Below are positions 26,342 through 34,815 of a stretch of 64,000 nucleotides of DNA, in pieces. The position numbers and the translations under genes were made by a program. The stretch is from positions 203,860 through 267,859 of the forward strand of contig NZ_JAESVF010000003.1 of NCBI RefSeq assembly GCF_038433465.1, in the 5' to 3' direction. Within the stretch, counting starts at the first letter, position 1. Each line of letters begins with the position of its first letter. The notes below the pieces were generated by a model that did no database searches, was not told the origin of the DNA, and was given only the letters and a program-made list of their open reading frames with translations. The DNA comes from Galbibacter sp038433465 (lineage in GTDB: Bacteria > Bacteroidota > Bacteroidia > Flavobacteriales > Flavobacteriaceae).

Positions 26342-26867
26342 AATTTAATTCTTTTAAAAGCCCTTTTAACTTTTGTTTCCCACGCAATAAATTGGTTCGG
26401 GAAGTTGCATTGTTAATTCCTAAAATCTGAGAAATCTCGTCGTGGTCATACCCTTCAATCAAGTATAACATCAATACATATTTATATTTATCAGAAAGTG
26501 TCTCAATAACATTTTTTATAACCGCTACATCAATGGTTTCATTAATTTCCCAAGTATCGTCGTCTTTCAGCAAAGACATATTTTCATTAATCGCTACCAC
26601 TTCTTGATGCTTCGATTTTAAAAAATCTAAACACTTATTAATTACAATACGTTTTAACCACGCTCCAAAAGTAACTTCTGCCTTAAATTGATTTAATTTC
26701 TGAAACGCTTTGATAAATGCTTCTTGCATGACATCTTGCGCGTCGTCGGTGTTTTTAACATATCGCATAGCAACACAAAACATTCCGTCGCAATATTTGT
26801 CGTAAAGTTGCATTTGCGACTTCCGATCGTTGTTTTTGCACTTCTCAATTAAATCGATTTCAAGCAT
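26325..26867 (-). CDS. ECF-type RNA polymerase sigma factor
   Basis: A 180-residue sigma-70 family protein of the extracytoplasmic-function type. Region 2 contains DAQDVMQEAFIKAFQKL and FGAWLKRIVINKCLDF. Region 4 contains LIEGYDHDEISQILGINNATSRTNL. It heads an overlapping operon with a single-span membrane protein and an exported protein, so it probably controls envelope genes, perhaps including its own operon. Confidence 0.93.
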   Translation of the reverse strand: MLEIDLIEKCKNNDRKSQMQLYDKYCDGMFCVAMRYVKNTDDAQDVMQEAFIKAFQKLNQFKAEVTFGAWLKRIVINKCLDFLKSKHQEVVAINENMSLLKDDDTWEINETIDVAVIKNVIETLSDKYKYVLMLYLIEGYDHDEISQILGINNATSRTNLLRGKQKLKGLLKELNYGEGY

Positions 26868-27074
26868 GCCGGCTTGTTACTTTTAGTTGGTATTAGTTAC
26901 TATTCATCTTAAAGACGATACGAAAAATGAAACGTTTCATTTTTTAAAAAAAATCTGTAAAAACAGTCGTATTTTATAACAGAAATACGTGCATTGGCTA
27001 TGCTAATTTGTATTTTAGCCACTGCTACTAAGTTAGATTTTTATTATAGAAAGACGCCGATAAAATTTAAGTAA

Positions 27075-28028
27075 ATGAAAAAATACAGTATTGAAAATAA
27101 ATATATAAAACTTATTACTTTAGACTACGGAGCAACCGTACATCAACTCATTACAAAAGACAAAAACGGAGACGATGTGAATGTTGTAATGGGATTTGAA
27201 AACCTTGAAGATTACCGTAACAATTCGGGATATATTGGGGCTTCGGTAGGTAGATTTGCAGGGCGAATTAGAAAAGAAGGTTACCATATTAACAACAACC
27301 ATTATGATGTTTACACCGAAAATAATGTACATCTACACGGTGGAAAAGAAGGGTTTTCGTTTAAAAAATGGACGCTCGAGAGCATTGAAAACGGTGAAGA
27401 ACCAAGTATAAAATTTTCTTATTTAAGTCCAGATAAAGAAGAAGGATACCCTGGAAACCTAAAAGTTTTGGTTACTTACAAATTGGTTGAAAATCAGTTT
27501 ATAATTATTTACGAAGCCACTACAGACCAAGATACCATTGTGAATTTAACCAATCATAATTATTACAACCTCAACGGAAATGGCACAATTCTGAACCACG
27601 AATTACAAATTAATGCTGAACATATTTTAAGTAAAGATGCAGATGCAATCCCAACGGGAGATTTTACTTCAGTAGAAAACTCGCATTTCGATTTTAGAAC
27701 AACAAGAGAGATTGGAAGTACTTTTGAATTTAAAGGAATTGACGATACTTATGTTTTAAAAGAAAACAATCCGCTTGCTATTTTACACAGCAAACAAACG
27801 GGAATCGAAATGGAGGTGGCGTCTAACCAACCTGGAGTTGTAATTTACACTCCCGAGAAAATGAACGAAGACATATTACTTAACAAACCGCTTGAAACAT
27901 ACCCAAGCATTTGTTTTGAAACCGAGAAGTTTTCAGACGCTCCAAACCACCCACACTTCCCTTCCACTCATTTAAAAAAAGGGGATGTTTACAAAAACGA
28001 AACTACTTTTACATTCCGTATAAAATAA
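27075..28028 (+). CDS. Aldose 1-epimerase (galactose mutarotase)
   Basis: This enzyme interconverts alpha and beta anomers of aldoses. The 317 residues include ASVGRFAGRI, LHGGKEGF, the catalytic-histidine segment NLTNHNYYNLNG, and the C-terminal catalytic Glu in SICFETEKF. There is no signal peptide, so it is cytoplasmic, unlike the longer secreted forms in some Bacteroidota. No galactose operon lies nearby. Confidence 0.92.
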   Translation: MKKYSIENKYIKLITLDYGATVHQLITKDKNGDDVNVVMGFENLEDYRNNSGYIGASVGRFAGRIRKEGYHINNNHYDVYTENNVHLHGGKEGFSFKKWTLESIENGEEPSIKFSYLSPDKEEGYPGNLKVLVTYKLVENQFIIIYEATTDQDTIVNLTNHNYYNLNGNGTILNHELQINAEHILSKDADAIPTGDFTSVENSHFDFRTTREIGSTFEFKGIDDTYVLKENNPLAILHSKQTGIEMEVASNQPGVVIYTPEKMNEDILLNKPLETYPSICFETEKFSDAPNHPHFPSTHLKKGDVYKNETTFTFRIK

Positions 28029-28032
28029 CAAC

Positions 28033-28069
28033 AAACAAAAAGCCTCAACAATGTTGAGGCTTTTTGTTT
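28033..28069. terminator. Bidirectional terminator between mutarotase and ohr
   Basis: A perfect 17-bp inverted repeat (core AAAAGCCTCAAC / GTTGAGGCTTTT) with a 3-base loop and A/T-rich ends serves both convergent genes. Confidence 0.9.
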
Positions 28070-28085
28070 TGTACATTGGTATTGA

Positions 28086-28511
28086 TTACACCATTAAGTT
28101 AAGCGTCACATCAATATTATCTTCTGTAGCTCTAGAATAAGGACAAACTTCATGCGCTGCATTAACAAGTTCCTCCCCTACTTCTTGGTCAATTCCTGGT
28201 AAGGTAACATCCAAAATTACATCCAATAAAAAACCTCCTAGCTCTTCGTCTTTTCCAATTCCTACAGTAGCTGCAACGTCAAAATCGGTTCCGATATCAA
28301 CTTTCTTTTCGCGTGCTACATGTTGTAAGGCACTACCAAAACACGCAGCGTATCCTGCAGCAAACAATTGCTCTGGGTTTGTAAATGCGCCTCCGTTACC
28401 TCCCAATTCCTTCGGAAGTTCTAATTTCATATCTATTACTCCATCGTCACTCTTTACATGTCCTGCTCTACCGCCAGTGGCTGTTGCACTCGCTTTGTAT
28501 AATGCTTTCAT
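28086..28511 (-). CDS. ohr: Organic hydroperoxide resistance protein (Ohr/OsmC family)
   Basis: A thiol-dependent peroxidase for organic hydroperoxides. The 141 residues carry both catalytic cysteines in family context: GYAACFGSALQHV and AHEVCPYSRAT. The N-terminal YKASATATGGRAGHV and the FTNPEQLFAAG segment separate it from OsmC and place it with Ohr. No OhrR regulator lies beside it. It is divergent from meaB. Confidence 0.93.
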   Translation of the reverse strand: MKALYKASATATGGRAGHVKSDDGVIDMKLELPKELGGNGGAFTNPEQLFAAGYAACFGSALQHVAREKKVDIGTDFDVAATVGIGKDEELGGFLLDVILDVTLPGIDQEVGEELVNAAHEVCPYSRATEDNIDVTLNLMV

Positions 28512-28577
28512 TTGTTTGTTTTTTTAAATTCTCTCTAATATACTTTTAATAACACATATTATCATAATTTTAGTTAT

Positions 28578-28585
28578 TAAATTTG
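28578..28585 (+). promoter_or_regulatory. -7 promoter element of meaB
   Basis: TAAATTTG fits TAnnTTTG and lies 17 bases before the TTG codon at 28603, supporting that unusual start. Confidence 0.6.
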
Positions 28586-28602
28586 TTTTAAAATTTATTG
28601 GC

Positions 28603-29682
28603 TTGCCAACCAAAAAAACACATCCAACTACACAAAATAAACAAGAAGGTATTTCTAAAACTGAAATAACCAATGCAAATGCCATTTCAAATTTTAAAGA
28701 AAAACGCAAAAGAAATATTTCTGCTGAAAGTCTTGCAAAAGCTATTATTGACGGAGACATTGTAGCGCTCAGTCAGGCTATCACCTTAATTGAAAGTTCA
28801 AACCCAACACATACCGAAAAGGCAAACCAAATTTTATCGTTGTGTTTACCCCACGCCAATAATTCTATTCGTGTTGGAATTACAGGTGTACCTGGCGTTG
28901 GAAAAAGCACCTTTATAGAAGCGCTCGGAACCCACATTGCCTCCGAAGAAAATAAAGTTGCTGTGTTGGCTGTCGACCCGAGTAGTTCGATTTCGCAAGG
29001 AAGTATTTTAGGCGATAAAACTCGTATGGAGAATTTGGTAAAAAACAAGCATGTTTACATTAGACCCTCGGCAGCTGGAAATTCTTTGGGTGGTGTTGCT
29101 CGAAAAACTCGCGAGACTATTATTTTATGTGAAGCCTGTGGTTTTAAAACTATTTTGGTAGAAACTGTTGGTGTTGGTCAAAGTGAAACTGCAGTGCACA
29201 GTATGGTTGATTTCTTTTTACTGCTGAAACTTTCTGGTGCTGGAGATGAATTGCAAGGCATTAAAAGAGGAATTATTGAACTAGCGGATGCTATTGTAAT
29301 CAATAAAGCCGATGGCGATAATCTTCAGAAGGCTAAAATTGCAAAAACTGAATTTTCGCGAGCGCTTCATTTGTACCCTCCAAAAGCTAACAATTGGAAG
29401 CCTCAGGTGTTGCTAACTTCAGCAATAGAAAACAAAGGAATTGACAAAGCGTGGGAGCTTATTCTATCGTATATCAAAACTTCAAAAGAGCAGGATACCT
29501 TCCGCAGTAAAAGAATATCGCAGAATAAATTTTGGTTGTACCAAACCATTGATGAAAACCTAAAATCAACGTTTTATCAAAATTCAAAAATAGCTAAAGA
29601 ACTAGCGCTGCAAATCGAAGCTATCGAACAAAATAAAACTACGCCTTTTGCTGCTGCTCAATATTTACTTGGTTTGTTATGA
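28603..29682 (+). CDS. meaB: Methylmalonyl-CoA mutase-associated GTPase MeaB
   Basis: MeaB (ArgK family) is a G-protein chaperone that gates cofactor loading of methylmalonyl-CoA mutase. The 359 residues contain P-loop GVPGVGKST near residue 96, the VDPSSSISQGSILGDKTRM segment, ETVGVGQSE and the specificity motif NKADGDN. The N terminus (about 40 residues, Lys/Thr-rich) is poorly conserved. The TTG at 28603 is the only reasonable start after the promoter, because no ATG occurs before the conserved region. The mutase itself is not in the window. Confidence 0.93.
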   Translation: MPTKKTHPTTQNKQEGISKTEITNANAISNFKEKRKRNISAESLAKAIIDGDIVALSQAITLIESSNPTHTEKANQILSLCLPHANNSIRVGITGVPGVGKSTFIEALGTHIASEENKVAVLAVDPSSSISQGSILGDKTRMENLVKNKHVYIRPSAAGNSLGGVARKTRETIILCEACGFKTILVETVGVGQSETAVHSMVDFFLLLKLSGAGDELQGIKRGIIELADAIVINKADGDNLQKAKIAKTEFSRALHLYPPKANNWKPQVLLTSAIENKGIDKAWELILSYIKTSKEQDTFRSKRISQNKFWLYQTIDENLKSTFYQNSKIAKELALQIEAIEQNKTTPFAAAQYLLGLL

Positions 29683-29699
29683 TAATGGCGCTAAATAGC

Positions 29700-29707
29700 T
29701 ACATTTG
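29700..29707 (+). promoter_or_regulatory. Promoter of the glycolipid-modification operon
   Basis: TACATTTG (-7) fits TAnnTTTG. A TTTG at 29673-29676 lies 23 bases upstream as the -33 element. The four-gene operon starts at 29749. Confidence 0.65.
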
Positions 29708-29748
29708 CAAATAGTTTGTAAAAAGCAAACCATAATAGTTTTTAATAT

Positions 29749-30462
29749 ATGAGTTACGAGTTTACGATAATTGTGCCTGTTTACAACGAGGAAGACAACC
29801 TAGAAAGGGTTGAAAAAGAGTTTAATAAATACTTTGAGATTGCTGCAAAACCTACCAAAGTTCTTTTTGTAAATGATGGTTCTAAAGACAAAAGTCAGGA
29901 ACTTATTGAAACTATTTGTAAGCGTTCTCCAAACTTCGAGTATATTTCTTTTTTAGAAAACCGAGGATTGAGTGCTGCTATTAAAGCTGGATTTGATCAT
30001 GTGGAAACTCCGCTTTTGGGGTATATCGACTCCGATTTACAAACAGCTCCAGAAGATTTCAACCTCTTACTTGAGCATATCGAAGCATACGATTTGGTAA
30101 CTGGAGTACGTGCCAACAGAAAAGATTCGTTTGTAAAGAATATGTCTTCTACCATTGCAAACGGAATTAGACGTGCTTTTACACACGACGGAATGGACGA
30201 CACCGGTTGCCCATTAAAGGTTATAAAAACTGATTATGCCAAACGAATTCCTATGTTTAAAGGCTTACACCGTTTTTTACCTGCCATGATTTTATTGCAA
30301 GAAGGAAAAATTATTCAAATTCCTGTACAGCATTTTCCTCGAATTGCAGGAACAGCAAAATTTGGGTTTTGGAACCGACTTATTGGTCCGCTTCAAGATT
30401 GTTTTGCCTATTTATGGATGAAGAAAAAATATATTAATTACACCATTGCTAAAAAAGGATAA
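29749..30462 (+). CDS. Glycosyltransferase family 2, polyprenyl-phosphate sugar synthase type
   Basis: A 237-residue GT-A enzyme without the C-terminal membrane helices of ArnC. It has the N-terminal motif IIVPVYNEEDNL, FVNDGSKD, and the metal-binding YIDSDLQ (DxD). HFPRIAGTAKFG near the C terminus resembles the dolichol/undecaprenyl-phosphate hexose synthases. The likely reaction is transfer of a sugar from a nucleotide donor to polyprenyl phosphate. The stop directly abuts the ATG of the LAB_N gene (TAAATG), and the operon continues with an ArnT-like transferase that would use the product. Confidence 0.88.
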   Translation: MSYEFTIIVPVYNEEDNLERVEKEFNKYFEIAAKPTKVLFVNDGSKDKSQELIETICKRSPNFEYISFLENRGLSAAIKAGFDHVETPLLGYIDSDLQTAPEDFNLLLEHIEAYDLVTGVRANRKDSFVKNMSSTIANGIRRAFTHDGMDDTGCPLKVIKTDYAKRIPMFKGLHRFLPAMILLQEGKIIQIPVQHFPRIAGTAKFGFWNRLIGPLQDCFAYLWMKKKYINYTIAKKG

Positions 30463-31086
30463 ATGGCAAATTGGGCAATATATTCCATTGGTTTTTTGGC
30501 ACAAATACTTTTCTCTGGAAGATTAATTTACCAATGGATAAGCTCCGAGAAAAGCAAAAAAGTATTAACCCCATCTTTGTTTTGGAAGCTTAGTTTATTT
30601 GCTTCCTTTTTACTTTTTGTATACGGTTGGCTTCGCGACGACTTTGCAATAATGCTTGGGCAAATACTTACCTATTTTATATACATTAGAAACCTACAAT
30701 TACAAGGAGAATGGCAAAAAGCACCCTTGTTATTACGCATTTTTTTATTTGTATTTCCAATCATCATTGTTGTGTATGGATACAATAATAATGTGTACGA
30801 TATAGACGACCTTTTTAAAAACGAAAACATTCCGTTTTGGTTGTTAATTCTAGGTATTGTAGCGCAGGTATTGTTTACGTTTCGTTTTATTTACCAGTGG
30901 TTATATTCAGAAAAAAGAAAAGAATCTACACTACCCGCAGGCTTTTGGTTATTAAGTTTAATAGGTGCTTTGTTGATTTTAAGCTATGCTATTTTCAGGA
31001 AAGACCCTGTTTTGTTGGTTGGACATTCTTTAGGGACAATTATTTATGCGCGAAATTTATTTATTTTAAAAAAGCAACATGATTGA
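30463..31086 (+). CDS. Duplicated lipid A biosynthesis N-terminal (LAB_N) membrane protein
   Basis: A 207-residue membrane protein made of two copies of a three-helix unit. Copy 1 (about 8-75) has LIYQWISSEKSKK and YIRNLQL. Copy 2 (about 125-205) has FIYQWLYSEKRKE and YARNLFI. The repeated (L/F)IYQW-x2-SEK pattern marks LAB_N domains, which have the size and topology of semiSWEET/PQ-loop half-transporters. Two fused copies would give a complete pseudo-symmetric pore or flippase. A role moving polyprenyl-P-sugar across the membrane is inference from that shape and from its place between GT2 and GT39 genes. Confidence 0.82.
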   Translation: MANWAIYSIGFLAQILFSGRLIYQWISSEKSKKVLTPSLFWKLSLFASFLLFVYGWLRDDFAIMLGQILTYFIYIRNLQLQGEWQKAPLLLRIFLFVFPIIIVVYGYNNNVYDIDDLFKNENIPFWLLILGIVAQVLFTFRFIYQWLYSEKRKESTLPAGFWLLSLIGALLILSYAIFRKDPVLLVGHSLGTIIYARNLFILKKQHD

Positions 31087-32716
31087 GTTTATCGAAAAAC
31101 ACCCTGTAAAAAGTTTTCTGCTTGTTTGTGCAGCTATATTTTTAGCTAATCTCGATGTTATTTATGTTAACATTATGGAAGCTAGAAATTTTGTAACCGC
31201 TCGAGAGATGCTCGTAAATCAAAATTGGATTCTTACCACCATGAACGATTTTCCGAGGTATGAAAAACCGCCTTTACCAACATGGTTAACTGCCATTAGC
31301 GCAGCTTTATTTGGGGTTCACAACTTATTTGGTCTCCGATTACCTGCAGCATTAGTTGCCATTTTATTGGTATATTTTACCTATAAAATATCAATGCTAC
31401 TTTTCAGCAATAAAAAACTAAGCTTTTACACGGCGCTTATTCTTCCAACGTCATTCTATATTATTTTTTCTGGAAGAAATGGACAATGGGATATTTTCAC
31501 GCACAGTTTTATGGTTGTAAGTATTTATTACACGCTAAAAATGCTGAAAGAAAATAATAAGTTGTGGTTCAATACCATAATTGCTGGCGTATTTTTTGGA
31601 GCTTCTTTTTTAAGTAAAGGTCCAGTTTCGTTATACGCATTATGGCTTCCATTTTTAATTGCAGTTGGAGTTGCATACCGAAAAGATGTAAAACGAAATC
31701 GTATTTTACCTTTTATTTTAACCCTTGTAATCGGACTCATAATCGGTGGTTCGTGGTTTGTTTATGTACGTTACGCCGATCCAAAATCGTTTTTAGATAT
31801 CGCCACAGAAGAAGCCGCAAATTGGACAAGCTACAATGTTAGACCATTTTATTATTACTGGAGTTTTTTCACACAAAGTGGCATCTGGACAATCCCTGCT
31901 TTTGTTGCATTATTATTTCCGTATTTAAAAAATAAAGTGAGTAATAAACAAGGCTACATTTTCACTTTCACTTGGACTATTGCCGCAGTTGTTTTACTAT
32001 CTATCATTCCTGAAAAAAAATCGAGATACTTATTACCAGTTCTCATTCCGATGGCTCTAAACACCGCTTTTTATATCGAATACATTACTAATAATTTTAA
32101 AACTTTCACCAAGGGAGAAAAAGCTCCTGTGTATTTTAACTTTGGACTTATAGCACTTATTGGGATTGTATTTCCTGTTGGCGGTTTTATCTTCTTAAAA
32201 GACAAATTAGATGGGTATTATTTAAGTTTTATACTGATTTCCGTAGCGCTTTTTGCTATTGTTTTTTTTATGTTTTATTTTCTTCGGAAGAAACAGCTTG
32301 AAAATGTATTTTACTTAACCATTGCTTTTATCATGGCTGTTATGGTTTTTGGTTTTCCGTTAGCGAATACTTTTAACAAAAATGAAAATTTTAACAATAT
32401 TGACAAGCTTCAAACTTCATTAAAATTATATTCACTTGGCGAGCCAGCTCCAGAAATGATTTGGCATTTGGGCCATGCAGCTCCAGAAATAGAACATCAT
32501 AAGGTTATTAATTTCCCTTCGGAAAATGAATTCGGAATTTTAACCAACCATGAAAACGAAGAAAAATTAAACCGTATCTTTGGCAAAACACATCAGATAG
32601 AATTTGTGGAAACTTTTGACATTAACTACACTGCAAATCCATCTGACAAAGCATACAAAAACAGACTTACGAGCAATTATTATATCATCAAAAAAAAAAT
32701 AACAAATGAGTATTAA
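31079..32716 (+). CDS. ArnT-like glycosyltransferase family 39 protein
   Basis: A 545-residue integral membrane GT-C enzyme with about 11-13 helices. The first periplasmic loop carries the catalytic-type motif NIMEARNFVTAREM (acidic residue after helix 1) followed by RYEKPPLPTWL, as in ArnT. ArnT-type enzymes move a sugar from polyprenyl phosphate to lipid A. Acceptor and sugar here are unknown. A periplasmic C-terminal portion starts near residue 440. The gene overlaps the LAB_N gene by 8 bases and the next gene by 11. Confidence 0.9.
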   Translation: MIEFIEKHPVKSFLLVCAAIFLANLDVIYVNIMEARNFVTAREMLVNQNWILTTMNDFPRYEKPPLPTWLTAISAALFGVHNLFGLRLPAALVAILLVYFTYKISMLLFSNKKLSFYTALILPTSFYIIFSGRNGQWDIFTHSFMVVSIYYTLKMLKENNKLWFNTIIAGVFFGASFLSKGPVSLYALWLPFLIAVGVAYRKDVKRNRILPFILTLVIGLIIGGSWFVYVRYADPKSFLDIATEEAANWTSYNVRPFYYYWSFFTQSGIWTIPAFVALLFPYLKNKVSNKQGYIFTFTWTIAAVVLLSIIPEKKSRYLLPVLIPMALNTAFYIEYITNNFKTFTKGEKAPVYFNFGLIALIGIVFPVGGFIFLKDKLDGYYLSFILISVALFAIVFFMFYFLRKKQLENVFYLTIAFIMAVMVFGFPLANTFNKNENFNNIDKLQTSLKLYSLGEPAPEMIWHLGHAAPEIEHHKVINFPSENEFGILTNHENEEKLNRIFGKTHQIEFVETFDINYTANPSDKAYKNRLTSNYYIIKKKITNEY

Positions 32717-33371
32717 CAAAACCGAAAAATTGGGCTACGCCTTTTTAGCCGTTGTTTTTATTTTCAGTTTGTATTTAGGCTTTACAAACGTCGATTACTT
32801 TAATAATGTTTTTACTGCAGAAGATAAAACTGTAGAAACTGGTACCGCTATTATGCTACTTTGCGTTAGTTTACTTTGTTTTTACCGACTGTTTAGCATT
32901 AGTAAAGGAAAATCGACTACTTGGAAGATAGGTGTTTTACTTTTTGCTATTCTTTTCTTTTTTGGCGCTGGTGAAGAAATTTCGTGGGGACAACGTATTT
33001 TCGGCATCGAATCGGGAGAGTATTTTTTACAAAACAACGCACAAAAAGAAACCAATTTACACAACTTAGTGGTTGGAGGTAAAAAGGTAAATAAAATAAT
33101 TTTTAGTCAGTTACTAATGGTTGCAATGGTTATTTATTTAATTGCACTACCAATTATGTATCGAAAAATGGAATGGGTTAAAAATCTAGCAGATAATTTT
33201 GCAGTGCCTGTTGTAAAGTGGCATCAAACAATAGCTTTTATAATTTCTACTATTTTGGTGGCTATTATTCCTGCGGATAGAAAATGGGAAGTGTACGAAC
33301 TAGCCTTCGGAATTATATTCTTTTTGATATTTTTATATCCATTAAATGGATACCTTTTCAATAAAAAATAA
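32706..33371 (+). CDS. Membrane protein of unknown function with a GEEISWGQRIFG motif
   Basis: A 221-residue protein with six or so predicted helices. A loop near residues 83-98 contains the striking polar motif GAGEEISWGQRIFG followed by GIESGEYFLQNN, and N-L-H-N-L appears at about 118. Conserved Glu, Trp, Arg and His residues at a membrane edge suggest an enzyme or sugar-binding site, but I know of no assigned function. It is the last gene of the GT2-LAB_N-GT39 operon and overlaps the GT39 gene by 11 bases. Confidence 0.75.
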   Translation: MSINKTEKLGYAFLAVVFIFSLYLGFTNVDYFNNVFTAEDKTVETGTAIMLLCVSLLCFYRLFSISKGKSTTWKIGVLLFAILFFFGAGEEISWGQRIFGIESGEYFLQNNAQKETNLHNLVVGGKKVNKIIFSQLLMVAMVIYLIALPIMYRKMEWVKNLADNFAVPVVKWHQTIAFIISTILVAIIPADRKWEVYELAFGIIFFLIFLYPLNGYLFNKK

Positions 33372-33527
33372 GATTGTCCGCAATCTGTCATAATGCACTG
33401 TCACCTCGAGCGAAGTCGAGAGATCATTTGACATAACAGCTTTAAATAGGGTCTCGACTCCGCCTGTCTGCCGACAAAGGCAGGCTCGACCTGACATTTT
33501 AATCTTGGTGTGGTATATTACGGATAT
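33372..33527 (-). repeat. Family A palindromic repeat, copy A4 (reverse)
   Basis: About 156 bp in the orientation opposite to A1-A3. It includes the 22-bp insert (reverse complement at about 33463-33484) and terminal arms GATTGTCCGCAATCTGTCAT and TATATTACGGATA. It starts right after the stop of the membrane-protein gene and lies between convergent genes. Confidence 0.9.
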
Positions 33528-33535
33528 TCAATTAA

Positions 33536-33571
33536 AAAACAAAGGCTAGTAAATTTACTAGCCTTTGTTTT
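33536..33571. terminator. Perfect 36-bp palindrome, bidirectional terminator
   Basis: An 18-bp perfect inverted repeat with no spacer (core ACAAAGGCTAGTAAA then its complement), ending in A's on the left and T's on the right. It sits between the convergent operon end and the 3-hydroxyacyl-CoA dehydrogenase gene. Confidence 0.85.
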
Positions 33572-33590
33572 TGGAAACAGATTTATCATG

Positions 33591-34487
33591 CTACTTTAAA
33601 AAATCTTTTTCTTGATATGCTGGGTTTGGATACTTGTAAAATCCTTCTCCTGTAGATGTTCCTAATTTTCCTTTATCGATAAAGTTCTCCTGTAAATAAT
33701 CTGCCAAGTCTAATAACTCTTGGTTTTTACTAACTTCACCATTCATTTTAATAATATTATACGCCGTTTTAATTCCAATAATATCTAAAATTGCTATCGG
33801 TCCAAGTGGCGCTCCTGTTCCAACCATCCATGTTTTGTCAATACTTTCATGATCGGTAATATTTTTAGAAACCAAATTCGCAGCCGACGTAAATAACGGC
33901 ACCAATAATGTGTTTAAAATATACCCTGGTTGTTCTTTTTGCAACGGAATAATAACCATTCCTAATGCTTTGGCAAAATCTACAATTTCATCATAGATTT
34001 TTGGGTCGGTTCCTGGGTGTCCCATAACCTCCGCCGTATTATGAATCCAAATTAAATTGGCAAAGTGTAAGTTTAAAAATCGAGTTGGTCTTCCCGTTGC
34101 CTCAGCAAATGTACTTGGAACCAAAGTTGATGAATTTGAAACAAATATTGTTTTCTCTGGAGCAACTTTTGAGAGCTTCTCGTAAAATTCTAATTTAATA
34201 TTTACATTTTCAGGAACCGCTTCAACCAATAAATCGGCATCTGCTACCGATGCTGCTAAATCAGAAGTATAACTTAAATTGCTATACGTTTGATCTAGCT
34301 GCTCATCAGTTGCGTTAATGTCTTTTTTATAAGATTCTCTTAAATTATTAAATTTAGCTTTTGCTCTTTCAATTACCTCATCGTTTATGTCGTAAATAAT
34401 TACTTTAAAACCTTTAAAGGCTGCTTGAAAAGCAATTTGATAACCTAACACACCACTTCCTGCTACTGTAACATTTTTTATGTCCAT
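33591..34487 (-). CDS. 3-hydroxyacyl-CoA dehydrogenase
   Basis: A 298-residue NAD-dependent dehydrogenase of the 3HCDH family, acting in fatty acid beta-oxidation or a related pathway. The N-terminal Rossmann motif VAGSGVLGYQIAF, the DLLVEAVPE segment, VSNSSTLVPS, and the C-terminal domain segment GTGAPLGPIAILDIIG are present. The catalytic His lies in LNLHFANL, where family members usually read GxHFFNP, so the region after His is altered. There is no fused enoyl-CoA hydratase domain. A -7 element lies only 4 bases before ATG. Confidence 0.88.
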   Translation of the reverse strand: MDIKNVTVAGSGVLGYQIAFQAAFKGFKVIIYDINDEVIERAKAKFNNLRESYKKDINATDEQLDQTYSNLSYTSDLAASVADADLLVEAVPENVNIKLEFYEKLSKVAPEKTIFVSNSSTLVPSTFAEATGRPTRFLNLHFANLIWIHNTAEVMGHPGTDPKIYDEIVDFAKALGMVIIPLQKEQPGYILNTLLVPLFTSAANLVSKNITDHESIDKTWMVGTGAPLGPIAILDIIGIKTAYNIIKMNGEVSKNQELLDLADYLQENFIDKGKLGTSTGEGFYKYPNPAYQEKDFLK

Positions 34488-34491
34488 AATT

Positions 34492-34499
34492 CAAATTTA
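34492..34499 (-). promoter_or_regulatory. -7 promoter element abutting the 3-hydroxyacyl-CoA dehydrogenase start
   Basis: On the minus strand TAAATTTG is followed by 4 bases and then ATG, so transcription would begin at or next to the start codon. Confidence 0.6.
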
Positions 34500-34558
34500 T
34501 ATATTTCATTACTATTTAATTTATGGTGTATTGTGGTGGTTTTTGATATATCTTTTTG

Positions 34559-34738
34559 TTAACGTCTTCCGCCTCCGTAAACGTCTATTCCCATACTAGG
34601 AACTACTCTTGGGCCGTGAGAACCCCAAACTACGTCTACTCCAGCGTGACTAGAAATGTGCGCATTTGCACACGATGTAATTGTAACGACGCTAATTATC
34701 ATTACTATAATTGCAATAAACTTATATCTTTTTTTCAT
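34559..34738 (-). CDS. Small lipoprotein, 59 residues
   Basis: A minus-strand frame from ATG at 34738 encodes 59 residues. It begins MKKRYKFIAIIVMIIS and ends its signal peptide with TITSC (Cys23), a good lipobox. The mature part, about 37 residues, starts ANAHISSHAGVDVVWGSHG and is rich in Gly, Val and Arg, finishing VYGGGRR. It lies between two same-strand genes with about 70 bases on each side. I do not recognise a family. The signal peptide makes it a credible exported protein. Confidence 0.7.
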   Translation of the reverse strand: MKKRYKFIAIIVMIISVVTITSCANAHISSHAGVDVVWGSHGPRVVPSMGIDVYGGGRR

Positions 34739-34815
34739 CTGTAATATTTTAAAAGTCAGATTGAATATTTATATTTTAACTCTAATTGTATCGTTTTTAT
34801 TTCTGAAAAAAGCTA

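Noticed and set aside
34556..34744. 62-residue plus-strand frame
   Set aside because: It is antisense to the small lipoprotein at 34559-34738, which has a proper start and signal peptide.
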